Positions 1-8,115 of a DNA stretch of 27,900 bases are shown here, piece after piece. The position numbers were made by a program, and so were the translations under genes. Under the pieces are notes generated by a model that did not search any database, was not told where the DNA came from, and worked only from the letters and a program-made list of their open reading frames with translations. Each line of letters begins with the position of its first letter. The stretch's first letter is position 1. The stretch is from positions 1 to 27,900 of the forward strand of contig CAKZLA010000402.1 of NCBI GenBank assembly GCA_937124525.1, written 5' to 3'. The stretch comes from an uncultured Desulfobacterium sp. Its GTDB lineage: Bacteria; Desulfobacterota; Desulfobacteria; Desulfobacterales; Desulfobacteraceae.

Positions 1-25
1 ATTTCTTGTCTTAACATCTTAGGAA

Positions 26-69
26 AACCGGACAAGATAATTGACGCGAACCGGACAAAGTAATTGACG
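26..69. repeat. Two 21-bp tandem-like direct repeats
   Basis: Two near-identical 21-bp units occupy 26-46 and 49-69. They share the core ACCGGACAA and the tail TAATTGACG, differ at two central positions, and have a period of 23 bp. Short repeated motifs of this kind are known at the ends of IS21-family elements, so this may be the terminal region of an insertion sequence lying left of the window. That is an inference, because no transposase is visible. Confidence 0.6.
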
Positions 70-208
70 TCCAACAGCCACGGGCAGACCGTATTGGGGA
101 TCTTGCCTGCCACAACAAATATCGAAACTCCAGTTATTACAAATCGTTGGACGGAGTTTCTTATAAAATTCCCCATCGGGGGAACAATAGAGACAACACC
201 ATTTTTTA

Positions 209-224
209 GAGTTGATATTGACTC
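209..224. promoter_or_regulatory. Upstream activator palindrome, distal site of mtbB
   Basis: GAGTTGATATTGACTC is an imperfect inverted repeat. It matches the 16-mer at 7892-7907 upstream of mttB at 14 of 16 positions. It lies 223 bp before the -24 GG of the mtbB promoter and exactly 121 bp before the proximal site at 330. It is a candidate binding site for the sigma-54 activator encoded at 5618-7879; the assignment to that protein is inferred. Confidence 0.7.
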
Positions 225-272
225 TTCAGCCCCAAATACCTATTTTTTAAATAAAAAACAGTATGTTGTATT

Positions 273-288
273 GACACCAAATCAACTC
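273..288. promoter_or_regulatory. Weak middle activator half-site of mtbB
   Basis: GACACCAAATCAACTC matches the palindrome at 330-345 at 12 of 16 positions, with a good right half (AATCAACTC) and a poor left half. It starts 64 bp after the distal site. The mttB promoter has a comparable half-site 67 bp after its own distal site, which is why I list it. Confidence 0.4.
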
Positions 289-329
289 TTTTTGCAAACA
301 TCATGAATTAAATGGTTTTCAATACATTA

Positions 330-345
330 GAGTTTAAATCAACTC
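330..345. promoter_or_regulatory. Upstream activator palindrome, proximal site of mtbB
   Basis: GAGTTTAAATCAACTC has perfectly complementary outer arms (GAGTT/AACTC) and fits the consensus GAGTYGATAYYGACTC. It ends 102 bp before the -24 GG of the mtbB promoter, a normal distance for an enhancer site of a sigma-54 activator. Confidence 0.65.
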
Positions 346-444
346 AAAACAACAGAATCACTTCAATGTTTTTTAAATGGACATTGAACAAATAAAAGTT
401 TTAAAATCAATCACTTTCCCTCCGACTCTCCCCATTTTTAAAAT

Positions 445-461
445 TTGGCATAATTGTTGCT
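445..461 (+). promoter_or_regulatory. Sigma-54 (-24/-12) promoter of mtbB operon
   Basis: TTGGCATAATTGTTGCT has GG and GC separated by exactly 10 bases, as required for RpoN promoters, and matches the TTGGCA and TTGCT boxes. Transcription would start near 473, giving an untranslated leader of about 208 bases before mtbB. Three copies of an activator palindrome lie upstream. Confidence 0.85.
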
Positions 462-586
462 ATTAATATCTACCATCCAGATCCCCAGGCATTCAAAACC
501 TGCAAAACAGGAACTGGCATGATTCAGGGTAATAATCTCCCTTGACTACAGACGCAGACTGCAATCTACCGTTTGGCATGAATGGA

Positions 587-621
587 CTGGCTCTCATTAA
601 GACTCTTTGGGAATGAGCCAG
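587..621 (+). other. Leader hairpin of mtbB mRNA
   Basis: CTGGCTCTCATT at 587-598 pairs with AATGAGCCAG at 612-621, leaving a two-base bulge (10 pairs, 13-base loop), and is followed by a C-run. It lies in the leader about 60 bases before the mtbB start. I see no cobalamin-riboswitch B12 box, so its role (stability or attenuation) is unknown. Confidence 0.45.
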
Positions 622-680
622 CCCCCCAAAACTTTGATTATAGAGCTTTACAAAAGTTGATTTTGATAAAGGAGAGATAA

Positions 681-2069
681 ATGGAAAAAATTTTAACGCG
701 CACCGGCGATGGGTATAAGCTTGAAATGACCCAGGATGAGGTCCGGGAGGACATCGAGGCCGGGGTGCAGGATGCCGTGGACCGTGGAAATATTCCACCA
801 CTGTCCCAGAATGAAATCCAGCATATATTTGATATCTTCAAATGTAAGGATAAAATCATGGGGGTGGAATCGGGCAAGGAAGTATGCATGACCTACGACG
901 GCATGTCTTCCAAGATCCGGCGGGCCCACATTGTCATTGACAGGGTCCAATCCCTCCAGGTGTTTGAAAGGGCCATGGGGGCAGATACCCTGGAACTCCA
1001 GCACATTGACTACAGCTTTAAGCCGGTGAAACCCATTGTGGGGTTTGAACTTCCGGATCTGGATCTCTTATTAAATTCCACAGTGGCACCGGTATTTTAT
1101 GGCGGCATGCCCAATCTGGGGTTGTACAGCCAGCCCGATGGCCCCTGCCCTAACCCCTCGGACCTCCTGCCCATGGGAAAAATTGATGAGGCACGCCAGG
1201 CCTATGAAGAGGCCATCGAATATGCCGTGAGCGACATGGTCTTTGTGGCATCGGAGATGTACGAAGGTGGCGTTGATGGCATCAATATTGACACCGTGGG
1301 GGCCGCAGGGGATGCAGATTTTCTGGCCGCCCTCAAGGCCGTCAAAATCCTGAGAGCAAAATATCCTGAAATAGGCATTGAAATGGGCATGGCCGGTGAA
1401 TTCGTTCTGGGCATGCACGGAGATCTTTTCTGGGAAGGCACCCGCCTTGCCGGGCTCTATCCCCAGGATCAGGTAAGGCTTGCCCAGCAGGCCGGGGCCA
1501 CCATATTCGGTCCGGCCATCAATATTGTCACCAGTGAATCCCTGCCCTGGAACACAGCACGTTCAGTGGCCTTTTGCAAGGCCGCTTCCGAGGCATCGGA
1601 TATTCCAGTCCATGCCAATCTTGGCATGGGGGTGTGCGGGGTACCCTTGACACTGACCCCGCCGGTGGGATCCCTTTCCAAGGCCAGCAAGGCCCACATA
1701 GAGATCTGCAAGCTTGATGGGCTGTAGGTTGGCGTCGGCGATCCATACGGAATGCATGCTGCACATGCACTCACCTCGGGAATGGGCGGAGTACGTACTG
1801 CTGGAGATCTGGTGGCACGTCTGCAACTGAACCGGGGAATGAGAATTGATGCGGCAAAAAAGGTTGTGGCCGATAAGCTTGGCATGTCTGTTTGTGATAT
1901 CAATGATCCAGTGATCATGGGAGAAGTGAGGGAGGACCTCAACATTTTCCGATTATCCGAAGGTCAGGGCAGCACAGACAGCATGGCGGCAAAAATAAAC
2001 ATCGCAAGATTGATGGGCATGGACATCAACTGTGTCAATCGCTTTAAAAGAAAAAGCGGGTTAATGTGA
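681..2069 (+). CDS. mtbB: Dimethylamine:corrinoid methyltransferase with pyrrolysine (UAG readthrough)
   Basis: MtbB transfers a methyl group from dimethylamine to Co(I) of a corrinoid protein, giving methylamine. The frame is 462 codons plus stop when the amber codon at 1725-1727 (residue 349) is read as pyrrolysine; archaeal MtbB is about 467 residues with Pyl at 356. The UAG falls in KLDGL-O-VGVGDPYGM, the active-site context, and translation continues in the same frame with full family similarity to the TGA at 2067. A GGAG sits about 5 bases before the ATG (aaaggagagataaatg). It is the first gene of a sigma-54 operon, with an aminotransferase 15 bases downstream. Ordinary gene callers would split it into 348- and 105-codon pieces and call it broken. 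No dedicated corrinoid protein (mtbC) is adjacent. Family assignment is strong; substrate identity is by similarity only. Confidence 0.92.
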
Positions 2070-2084
2070 AAAAGGAGATTGTCA

Positions 2085-3398
2085 ATGAATCACTACAAAC
2101 CCATTGAAACCAACTGGGATTACCAAGCCACCCTGGACAGACGACACAAATACATGTCGCCCTCTTTGGCAACCTTTACGGCGTTTCAAAAATCCGTTGT
2201 GCTGAAAAAAGCAAGTATGCAATATGTCTGGGACGAGACCGGCAAAAAGTATCTTGATTGCCTGGCCCAGAATCTGTGCATCAGTGTGGGGCACAACCAT
2301 CCCCTGGTGAACCACGAGGCCAAAAAACAGATTGATGAAATGGTGCATTGCACCACCATGTATTACCAGGCTGTGCCTGCCCATTTTGCCCAAGAGCTGG
2401 TGGCAACTTTGCCCCCCGGGGAGGACTGGGTGGCCCATTTTGTCAACAGCGGTGCCGAGGCCAATGATCTGGCCATGCTTATGGCCCGTCTTTACAGCGG
2501 CAATTTTGATCTGCTCTCCCTTCGAAACAGTTTCCATGGGTTGCATTTTGGGGCCATGTCCCTCACCGGCATTGGCACCTGTCGTCATAATATTCCTTCC
2601 AGTCCTGGGATTATCCATGTCCATAACCCGGATCAATACCGGGGGGCCCACGGTGCCACGGTGACCCCCTATCTGGATGAGATTGATATCACCATCCGGT
2701 CTTCCACCCCGGGGGCCATTGCAGGTCTGATTGTGGAGCCTGTCCAGGGGTTTGGTGGTGTGGTTCCCATGCCCGACGGCTATCTTAAAGGGGCCTTTGA
2801 GCGGGTTCGTGCCGCTGGCGGTGTGTGCATCGTTGATGAGGTTCAGACGGGATTTGGCCGTATGGGCTCTCACATGTGGGGATTTGAAGCCCACGACGTC
2901 ACCCCGGACATTGTGGTGATGGCCAAGGGCATCGGCAATGGGTACCCACTGGCCGCAGTTGTGGCCAGACGCGAGGTAGCCCAGGCCATGGCCGAGAAAA
3001 AATTCTTTAACACCTATGGGTCCAATCCCATGGCCTGTGCTGCTGGCCGGGCTGTTTTAAGGGTTATTAAGGAGGATCAGCTCATGGAAAACGCCATGGA
3101 GCTTGGGAACCTGCTGGAAGACAAAATGGGTGCATTAATGCAAAAACATGATGTGATCGGAGACTTCAGAGGACGGGGTCTCATGCGGGGCATTGAATTT
3201 GTCAAGGACAGGACCACCAAAGAACCAGCCGCTGACCAGGCCATGCAGGTGGCCGAAAGTGCCAAGGCAAAAGGGGTCATTGTGGGTCGGGGGGGCGTGC
3301 ACGGCAATATTCTTCGCATTAATCCCCCCATCTGCGTCGAACGGGAGGATATTTTGAACCTGGTGGATGTGCTGGCAGAGAGCCTGGCTCAATTGTAA
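2085..3398 (+). CDS. Class III PLP aminotransferase, AGXT2-like
   Basis: A fold-type I, class III aminotransferase of 437 residues. Visible marks are FVNSGAEANDLA (cofactor phosphate region), IVDEVQTGFGR with Asp251 facing the PLP ring nitrogen, and MAKGIGNGYPL with Lys281 as the Schiff-base lysine. The overall sequence resembles the alanine-glyoxylate aminotransferase 2 / beta-amino-acid group more than ornithine or diaminopelargonate enzymes. I chose the ATG at 2085, 7 bases after AAAGGAG; an in-frame TTG at 2079 is only one base from that site. The gene lies 15 bases after mtbB and before a semialdehyde dehydrogenase. The pair could turn beta-alanine or beta-aminoisobutyrate into (methyl)malonate semialdehyde and then acetyl- or propionyl-CoA. 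The exact amino donor cannot be read from sequence. Confidence 0.85.
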   Translation: MNHYKPIETNWDYQATLDRRHKYMSPSLATFTAFQKSVVLKKASMQYVWDETGKKYLDCLAQNLCISVGHNHPLVNHEAKKQIDEMVHCTTMYYQAVPAHFAQELVATLPPGEDWVAHFVNSGAEANDLAMLMARLYSGNFDLLSLRNSFHGLHFGAMSLTGIGTCRHNIPSSPGIIHVHNPDQYRGAHGATVTPYLDEIDITIRSSTPGAIAGLIVEPVQGFGGVVPMPDGYLKGAFERVRAAGGVCIVDEVQTGFGRMGSHMWGFEAHDVTPDIVVMAKGIGNGYPLAAVVARREVAQAMAEKKFFNTYGSNPMACAAGRAVLRVIKEDQLMENAMELGNLLEDKMGALMQKHDVIGDFRGRGLMRGIEFVKDRTTKEPAADQAMQVAESAKAKGVIVGRGGVHGNILRINPPICVEREDILNLVDVLAESLAQL

Positions 3399-3487
3399 GA
3401 CCATAGCACACCCATAAAACAAGACCCTGTTCCGGCAAAGTATGGATGGGAAAAACCTGATCATCAATTAAAGTAGGAGAGATAAAA

Positions 3488-4942
3488 ATGAGCATACAGG
3501 TGATGAAAAATTATATAAATGGTGAATGGGTGGATTCCAGCTCAGATGTCTCAGGAGATATCTGGAACCCTGTTCTGGGAGAAAAGATTGCCACGGTTCC
3601 CCATGGAAACAAAGCGGATGTGGACCTGGCCGTTAAAGCCGCTGTGGAGGCCTTTCCGGAATGGCGGCAAACTGCCCCCCTGGCCCGATCCAGATATCTG
3701 TTCCGTCTCAAGGAAGCCTTTGAGGATGAGTTTGAGGAGATTGCCCGGGTGCTCACCACAGAGCAGGGCAAGGCCATTGATGAATCCCGGGGCGAAGTCC
3801 GGCGCATGATCGAAAACATTGAACATGCCACCGGGGTCACCACCATGATGACAGGCTATTGCCTGGAAGACATTGCAAGGGGTATTGATTCTTCCCTGTA
3901 TCGGCAGCCCATGGGGGTTTTTGCCTGTATTGCCCCCTATAACTTTCCTGCCATGGTGCCCTGGTGGTTTATTCCCTATGCCCTGGTCACCGGCAACACC
4001 TATGTACTGAAACCCTCGGAGCAGGTCCCCATGACCCAGAACCGAATTTTTGAGGTCATTGATGAGGTGGGATTCCCCGAAGGGGTGATCAATATGGTGA
4101 ACGGCTCCCGGGATGTGGTCAATGGCATACTGGACCATCCCGATGTCCAGGGTGTCTCCTTTGTGGGCTCCACCCCCACGGCCCGGTATATCTATGAACG
4201 ATGCGGGGCAACGGGAAAACGGGTTCAATCCCTGGGCGGCGCCAAAAACATTGTGGCCATCATGCCCGATGCCAATGTGGATGCCGGTATGCCCTCGTTG
4301 ATCACCTCCTTTTTCGGATGTGCAGGCCAGCGCTGTCTGTCTGGCTCCATCCTGTCCCCTGTGGGTGATGGAGCCGATGCCTTTATTGAAAAATTTGTGG
4401 CCAGCACCCGGGCAATGAAGATCGGCAATGGCCTGGATGAAAACACAGCCATGGGTCCTGTGGTGAGTCAGGCACACAGAGAACGGGTGCTTTCCTATAT
4501 TGAAAAAGGCCTTGAAGAAGGGGCTGACCTCATCCTTGATGGCCGTAACTGCACCGTGGATGGTTACCCCCAGGGGTTCTTTGTGGGACCCACCATTTTT
4601 GACAATGTTACCCCGGACATGACCATTGCCAAAGAGGAGATCTTCGGACCGGTGGTGAGCATTGTTCGATCAAAAACCCTGGAAGATGTCATTGAACTGA
4701 TTAACACCCGGAACTTTGCCAATGCCGCCTGCATCTACACCCAGAACGCCAAGGCGGTTCGGGAGTTGAGATACAGAGCAGCGCCTGGCATGATAGGAGT
4801 GAACATCGGCATTGCCGCCCCCATGAGTTTTTTCCCCTTTGGCGGGTCCGGCAATTCCATGTTTGGAGACATCAAAGGTCATGGCAGGGAAATTTTTCAA
4901 TTTTTCACCGACACCAAAGTGGTCATTGAACGATATTTTTAG
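3488..4942 (+). CDS. mmsA: CoA-acylating (methyl)malonate-semialdehyde dehydrogenase
   Basis: An aldehyde dehydrogenase superfamily enzyme of 484 residues. It has CIAPYNFPAMVPWWF and KPSEQVP in the NAD-binding part, and the catalytic cysteine in FFGCAGQRCLS (Cys283). The usual general-base motif LELGGK is replaced by SLGGAKN, typical of methylmalonate-semialdehyde dehydrogenases, which use CoA instead of water and release CO2. Likely products are acetyl-CoA from malonate semialdehyde or propionyl-CoA from the methyl form. RBS GGAG lies about 8 bases upstream; the gap to the aminotransferase is 89 bases, with no terminator seen. The stop is UAG. Readthrough would add about 56 non-conserved residues across the terminator, so this amber codon is almost certainly a true stop. 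Confidence 0.85.
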   Translation: MSIQVMKNYINGEWVDSSSDVSGDIWNPVLGEKIATVPHGNKADVDLAVKAAVEAFPEWRQTAPLARSRYLFRLKEAFEDEFEEIARVLTTEQGKAIDESRGEVRRMIENIEHATGVTTMMTGYCLEDIARGIDSSLYRQPMGVFACIAPYNFPAMVPWWFIPYALVTGNTYVLKPSEQVPMTQNRIFEVIDEVGFPEGVINMVNGSRDVVNGILDHPDVQGVSFVGSTPTARYIYERCGATGKRVQSLGGAKNIVAIMPDANVDAGMPSLITSFFGCAGQRCLSGSILSPVGDGADAFIEKFVASTRAMKIGNGLDENTAMGPVVSQAHRERVLSYIEKGLEEGADLILDGRNCTVDGYPQGFFVGPTIFDNVTPDMTIAKEEIFGPVVSIVRSKTLEDVIELINTRNFANAACIYTQNAKAVRELRYRAAPGMIGVNIGIAAPMSFFPFGGSGNSMFGDIKGHGREIFQFFTDTKVVIERYF

Positions 4943-5012
4943 GTTCATCTCTCTGGTTTTTATGCTATTCTTGGGCTTACTGTGAATTTTCCAGAAAGCT
5001 CCAGCATTTTTT

Positions 5013-5047
5013 CCCGGTTCCGGTTTATTTCGGTTCCGGGATTTTTT
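5013..5047 (+). terminator. Rho-independent terminator after the mtbB operon
   Basis: CCCGGTTCCGG and CGGTTCCGGG flank a short AT loop. Pairs are CCCGG/CCGGG, a TT/TT internal mismatch and CCG/CGG, followed directly by ATTTTTT. It lies about 70 bases after the dehydrogenase stop codon. Confidence 0.7.
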
Positions 5048-5166
5048 AAAATTCGATGTTCAAGCTTTTCAGCCTGCCCCTTCTGGGTACCTGGCAATAC
5101 AAAAATTTGACCATCAACTAAAATAAATCTGAAAAACAATACAGATTTGAACGAAAAGAGGTTATT

Positions 5167-5595
5167 ATGCCCCTGATTAATTTTGGCAGCATCCTTGGCT
5201 TTGCCGAGGAGATGGAAACGGAGCAGATGGTTTTTTTTGCCCATGCGGCAGAGAATCCGGCCTGTGCAGAGTATCATGCCGTGGCAAATTCCCTGGCAAA
5301 AAGCGCTGGCAAACGGATTAAAGAGGTGCAGCGGGTCCGCCGGGAGAACGTCACAGAGATGATTCTGGAGACCATCCAGGATTTTACCCGGGGACCCTTT
5401 CTCCTGGAAAACCGGGAAACATCTGACCTGGACACCAAAAATTTTACCCCAAGTGCCCTGGCTCTGGTGGATCGTGCCATGCATTATTATGACGCCGCTG
5501 CTGAAAAACTCAAAGGCCAGGCAGAGGTATCCCGGGCCTTGAAAACTCTGGCAAAAAAGCAGAAAAAAGATCGAAAAGAATTGGCAAAAGGCTAA
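5167..5595 (+). CDS. Small ferritin-like/rubrerythrin-like helical protein
   Basis: 142 residues, predicted almost all helical. The N-terminal helix GFAEEMETEQMVFFAHAAE resembles the first helix of rubrerythrin/ferritin-like proteins, in which Glu residues and an Ex6Y-type spacing bind a di-iron centre. A second helix (AGKRIKEVQRVRRENVTEMILETIQDF) may supply further ligands. I cannot identify a complete ExxH pair, so metal binding is uncertain. The C-terminus is Lys-rich. It starts with ATG after a GAGG-type site and lies 22 bases upstream of the sigma-54 activator, so the two are probably cotranscribed. No specific function is recognised; a sensor, chaperone or redox accessory for the methylamine system is possible. 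Confidence 0.6.
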   Translation: MPLINFGSILGFAEEMETEQMVFFAHAAENPACAEYHAVANSLAKSAGKRIKEVQRVRRENVTEMILETIQDFTRGPFLLENRETSDLDTKNFTPSALALVDRAMHYYDAAAEKLKGQAEVSRALKTLAKKQKKDRKELAKG

Positions 5596-5617
5596 GCCTG
5601 TATTTTCAAAGAGGATT

Positions 5618-7879
5618 GTGAAAAATAACGAATTGATCCATGCCGCCGTTGACCAGGCCCCCCAGGGAATTATTATCACCAGCACGCTGGACAATACCGT
5701 TATATTTGCCAACCCGGCCATGGAAGAGCTTCTGGGGGTTTCCCGGAAAAACCTTGTGGGAAAAACATTTACCCAGGGATTTTTCAAGAAAGGTGGGAAA
5801 ATATTCTATCCTGAAAAAAAGCCTTACAGCACCCTGATTGCTCCTAAACGAAATGAATTAGGATCAAAATATCGTCTATTGGCCAGAAACATCTTTGCCA
5901 CCATTCTCCAGCCCGGTGGGAAAAAACTGTGGACCCTCATAAACACCGCCTCTGTCTTGGATCATCATCATAAAATGGTTGCCATGATCTCCATTGTCCA
6001 CGATATCACCGCCAGAAAACATGAGATAGATCGCCTTGACTATGCCATGACAGCCTCAGTGGATGGAATGTGGGACTGGGATCTGACAAAATCAAAGGGG
6101 TATTTAAGCCCCCGCTATTATGAAATGTTAGGATTTGAAAACGAGGGATTTCCCCCCACTTTAGAAATGTGGGAAGCGATGCTCCACCCCGATGACCGGG
6201 CCGATGCCATTGCACGATTCAATGACGCTGTTAATAATACCTGTAAAGCCTATGAATCCAGATACCGCTTAAAAACAAAAACAGGACAATATCGCTGGTT
6301 CTGTGCCCGGGGCATTGTTGTTGAAAAAAAAGAGGGGAATAAAGCCACCAGAATCGTTGGCACCCACATGGACATCACCCGGGAACGGGAAATGGAAGCT
6401 GCCCTTTACCACTCCAGGGAGGTTCTCCAGGCCGAACTTGAAACACAAACCCTGGATTTAAAAAATACCAACCAAAAGCTGGAATCCATTCTGGACAGTT
6501 CGTCGGAAAGCATCTGGGTGATTGAGGGGGATGGGACGGTTAGTCGTATCAACCGCAAATCCGAAGCTCTTTTGGATATTCGGGCAGAAGAAGTGGTGGG
6601 AAAGCACTACAAGGCGCTTATCAGCTCCGGGGTTGTGGATGTCTCGGTGACCCGGAAAGCCTTTCAAACAGGTCGCCCTGTGACCATGATGCAAAAGGCC
6701 CTGCGAACGGATCGATCCCTTTTGGTGACCTCCACGCCGGTGTTTGATGGAGATGGAAATATTTCCATGGTCATTGTCAATGAGCGGGATCTGACACAGC
6801 TAAACCAGTTGCAACAAAAACTGGAACAGGCAAGGGGAGAAAGCAAACGTATTAAAGAGGCCTTGACGGCCCTGAATCTCAAAGAGCTCCGGGAACAGGA
6901 AATCATTGCAGAGAGTAAAGAGATGCAGGATGTACTGGTGGCGGCGTTGAAATTATCCAAAATCAGTGTTTCAACCATTCTTATCCTTGGAGAATCGGGA
7001 ACGGGCAAAGGCTTGCTGGCAAAATTCATCCACTCAAACAGTCTCAATAAAAAAGGCCCCTTTGTCCAGATTAACTGTGCGGCCCTTCCGGAAACCCTTC
7101 TTGAGGCCGAGCTCTTCGGTTATGAAAAGGGAGCCTTTACCGGGGCCCGGGACCAGGGCAAAATCGGACTTTTTGAGATGGCCCAGGGGGGAACTCTTTT
7201 TCTGGATGAGTTGGGGGAATTGAGCCAATCTGTCCAGGCCAAACTTCTTAAATGTCTTGAAGACAAGGAAATTATTCATCTGGGTGGCCTAAATCCCATC
7301 AAAATAGATTGCACCGTCATTGCTGCCACCAACGTTGACCTGGTGGACCAGGTTAACCGTAAGAACTTCAGGCAGGATCTTTTTTTCCGGTTGAACACCT
7401 TTACCCTGACCCTTCCCCCCCTTCGCAAAAGGCCCGAGGATATCCTTGAGTTGAGCATGTTTTTCCTGGAAAAATACAATAAAGCCTATGGCATGGGGCG
7501 GCGAATTTCTCCCAAGGGGCTTGCAACACTTCAGTCTTACCCCTTTCCCGGCAACATCCGGGAATTAAAGAATGCCATCAAGAAAAGCGTTGTCATGAGT
7601 GAAACCAATTTGATGGATACCATCCTTGATGACTCGGCATCTGCCATGACACCCCGGGGACTTGCCAGAAAATACCCCGTTGATCCCGATAACAGCCAGC
7701 AAAATTTTGATGCCATGGTAATGGATTTTGAAAGGGAAATTCTGACCCGGACCATGGAAACGTGTAAGACCACAAGGGCCATTGCCTCCCACCTCAGGAT
7801 GACCCAGTCCCAGGTAATGCGAAAACTCAAAAAGCATGATCTTTCCAAGGTATTAAAAGATAAAAAACGGATGAGATGA
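5618..7879 (+). CDS. PAS-domain sigma-54-dependent transcriptional activator
   Basis: A bacterial enhancer-binding protein of 753 residues. In order: PAS about 5-120, PAS with PAC about 140-255 (DYAMTASVDGMWDWDL), coiled coil about 258-290, PAS about 290-400, short coiled coil about 405-430, AAA+ about 435-670, Fis-type helix-turn-helix about 715-750 (TRAIASHLRMTQSQVMRKLKKHDL). Walker A GESGTGKG is at 458-465 and GAFTGA, the sigma-54 contact loop, at 505-510; FLDEL is the Walker B region. There is no receiver domain, so activity is probably controlled by ligand or redox sensing in the PAS domains. The start is GTG after GAGG. It lies between two operons with sigma-54 promoters and shared palindromes, the first of which begins 12 bases after its stop codon, so it is the likely regulator of both. 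The ligand is unknown. Confidence 0.9.
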   Translation: MKNNELIHAAVDQAPQGIIITSTLDNTVIFANPAMEELLGVSRKNLVGKTFTQGFFKKGGKIFYPEKKPYSTLIAPKRNELGSKYRLLARNIFATILQPGGKKLWTLINTASVLDHHHKMVAMISIVHDITARKHEIDRLDYAMTASVDGMWDWDLTKSKGYLSPRYYEMLGFENEGFPPTLEMWEAMLHPDDRADAIARFNDAVNNTCKAYESRYRLKTKTGQYRWFCARGIVVEKKEGNKATRIVGTHMDITREREMEAALYHSREVLQAELETQTLDLKNTNQKLESILDSSSESIWVIEGDGTVSRINRKSEALLDIRAEEVVGKHYKALISSGVVDVSVTRKAFQTGRPVTMMQKALRTDRSLLVTSTPVFDGDGNISMVIVNERDLTQLNQLQQKLEQARGESKRIKEALTALNLKELREQEIIAESKEMQDVLVAALKLSKISVSTILILGESGTGKGLLAKFIHSNSLNKKGPFVQINCAALPETLLEAELFGYEKGAFTGARDQGKIGLFEMAQGGTLFLDELGELSQSVQAKLLKCLEDKEIIHLGGLNPIKIDCTVIAATNVDLVDQVNRKNFRQDLFFRLNTFTLTLPPLRKRPEDILELSMFFLEKYNKAYGMGRRISPKGLATLQSYPFPGNIRELKNAIKKSVVMSETNLMDTILDDSASAMTPRGLARKYPVDPDNSQQNFDAMVMDFEREILTRTMETCKTTRAIASHLRMTQSQVMRKLKKHDLSKVLKDKKRMR

Positions 7880-7891
7880 CGAATATTTATT

Positions 7892-7907
7892 GAGTTGATA
7901 TCGACTA
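7892..7907. promoter_or_regulatory. Upstream activator palindrome, distal site of mttB
   Basis: GAGTTGATATCGACTA is a near-palindrome almost identical to the mtbB distal site. It lies 211 bp before the -24 GG of the mttB promoter and exactly 121 bp before the proximal site at 8013. Confidence 0.7.
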
Positions 7908-7958
7908 ATATCAATCACAAACCCAATAAAATAAGGCCCCTACACACCCATACCATTA

Positions 7959-7974
7959 AATATGCTATCGACTC
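7959..7974. promoter_or_regulatory. Middle activator half-site of mttB
   Basis: Only the right half (TATCGACTC) fits the consensus. Extended to TATCGACTCAAA (7966-7977), it is the exact inverted copy of 8010-8021 (TTTGAGTCGATA). Its offset from the distal site (67 bp) is close to that of the weak middle site at mtbB (64 bp). Confidence 0.45.
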
Positions 7975-8012
7975 AAAGTAACCATCTGAAATTAAGATGT
8001 TTTTTCCAATTT

Positions 8013-8028
8013 GAGTCGATACCGACCC
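8013..8028. promoter_or_regulatory. Upstream activator palindrome, proximal site of mttB
   Basis: GAGTCGATACCGACCC fits the 16-bp consensus and ends 90 bp before the -24 GG of the mttB promoter. Together with 7892-7907 it reproduces the 121-bp spacing seen at mtbB. Confidence 0.65.
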
Positions 8029-8115
8029 TATTATTTCATCAGTGGATGGACGCAAAACAGAGTCCCTCGCAACATAACATACTGTTTTTTATAATTATTC
8101 AATCACGTCAAATTG

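Larger units (their letters stand above)
70..444. other. AT-rich regulatory region upstream of mtbB
   Basis: This stretch has no convincing gene. An open frame of 80 codons at 64-306 (non-ATG start) resembles no family I recognise and overlaps a regulatory palindrome. What I can support here are two activator palindromes (209-224, 330-345) and a weaker third one (273-288), all listed separately. Confidence 0.6.

Noticed and set aside
64..306. 80-codon plus-strand open frame with a non-ATG start
   Set aside because: No recognisable family, no ribosome site, AT-rich, and it overlaps the distal and middle activator sites; likely chance.
462..680. Cobalamin riboswitch in the long mtbB leader
   Set aside because: No B12-box-like sequence or the expected multi-stem layout was found, only one hairpin.
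1753..1770. Small stem (TGCATG/CATGCA) downstream of the mtbB amber codon as a Pyl insertion element
   Set aside because: Only six pairs in a coding region, nothing comparable after the mttB amber codon; a dedicated element is not needed for Pyl decoding.
4940..5112. Pyrrolysine readthrough of the dehydrogenase amber codon
   Set aside because: The protein already has normal family length, and the extension would run through a terminator hairpin with no recognisable domain.
4960..5787. 275-codon minus-strand open frame
   Set aside because: It covers the terminator, the ferritin-like gene and the start of the activator; the sense genes have ribosome sites and domain similarity.
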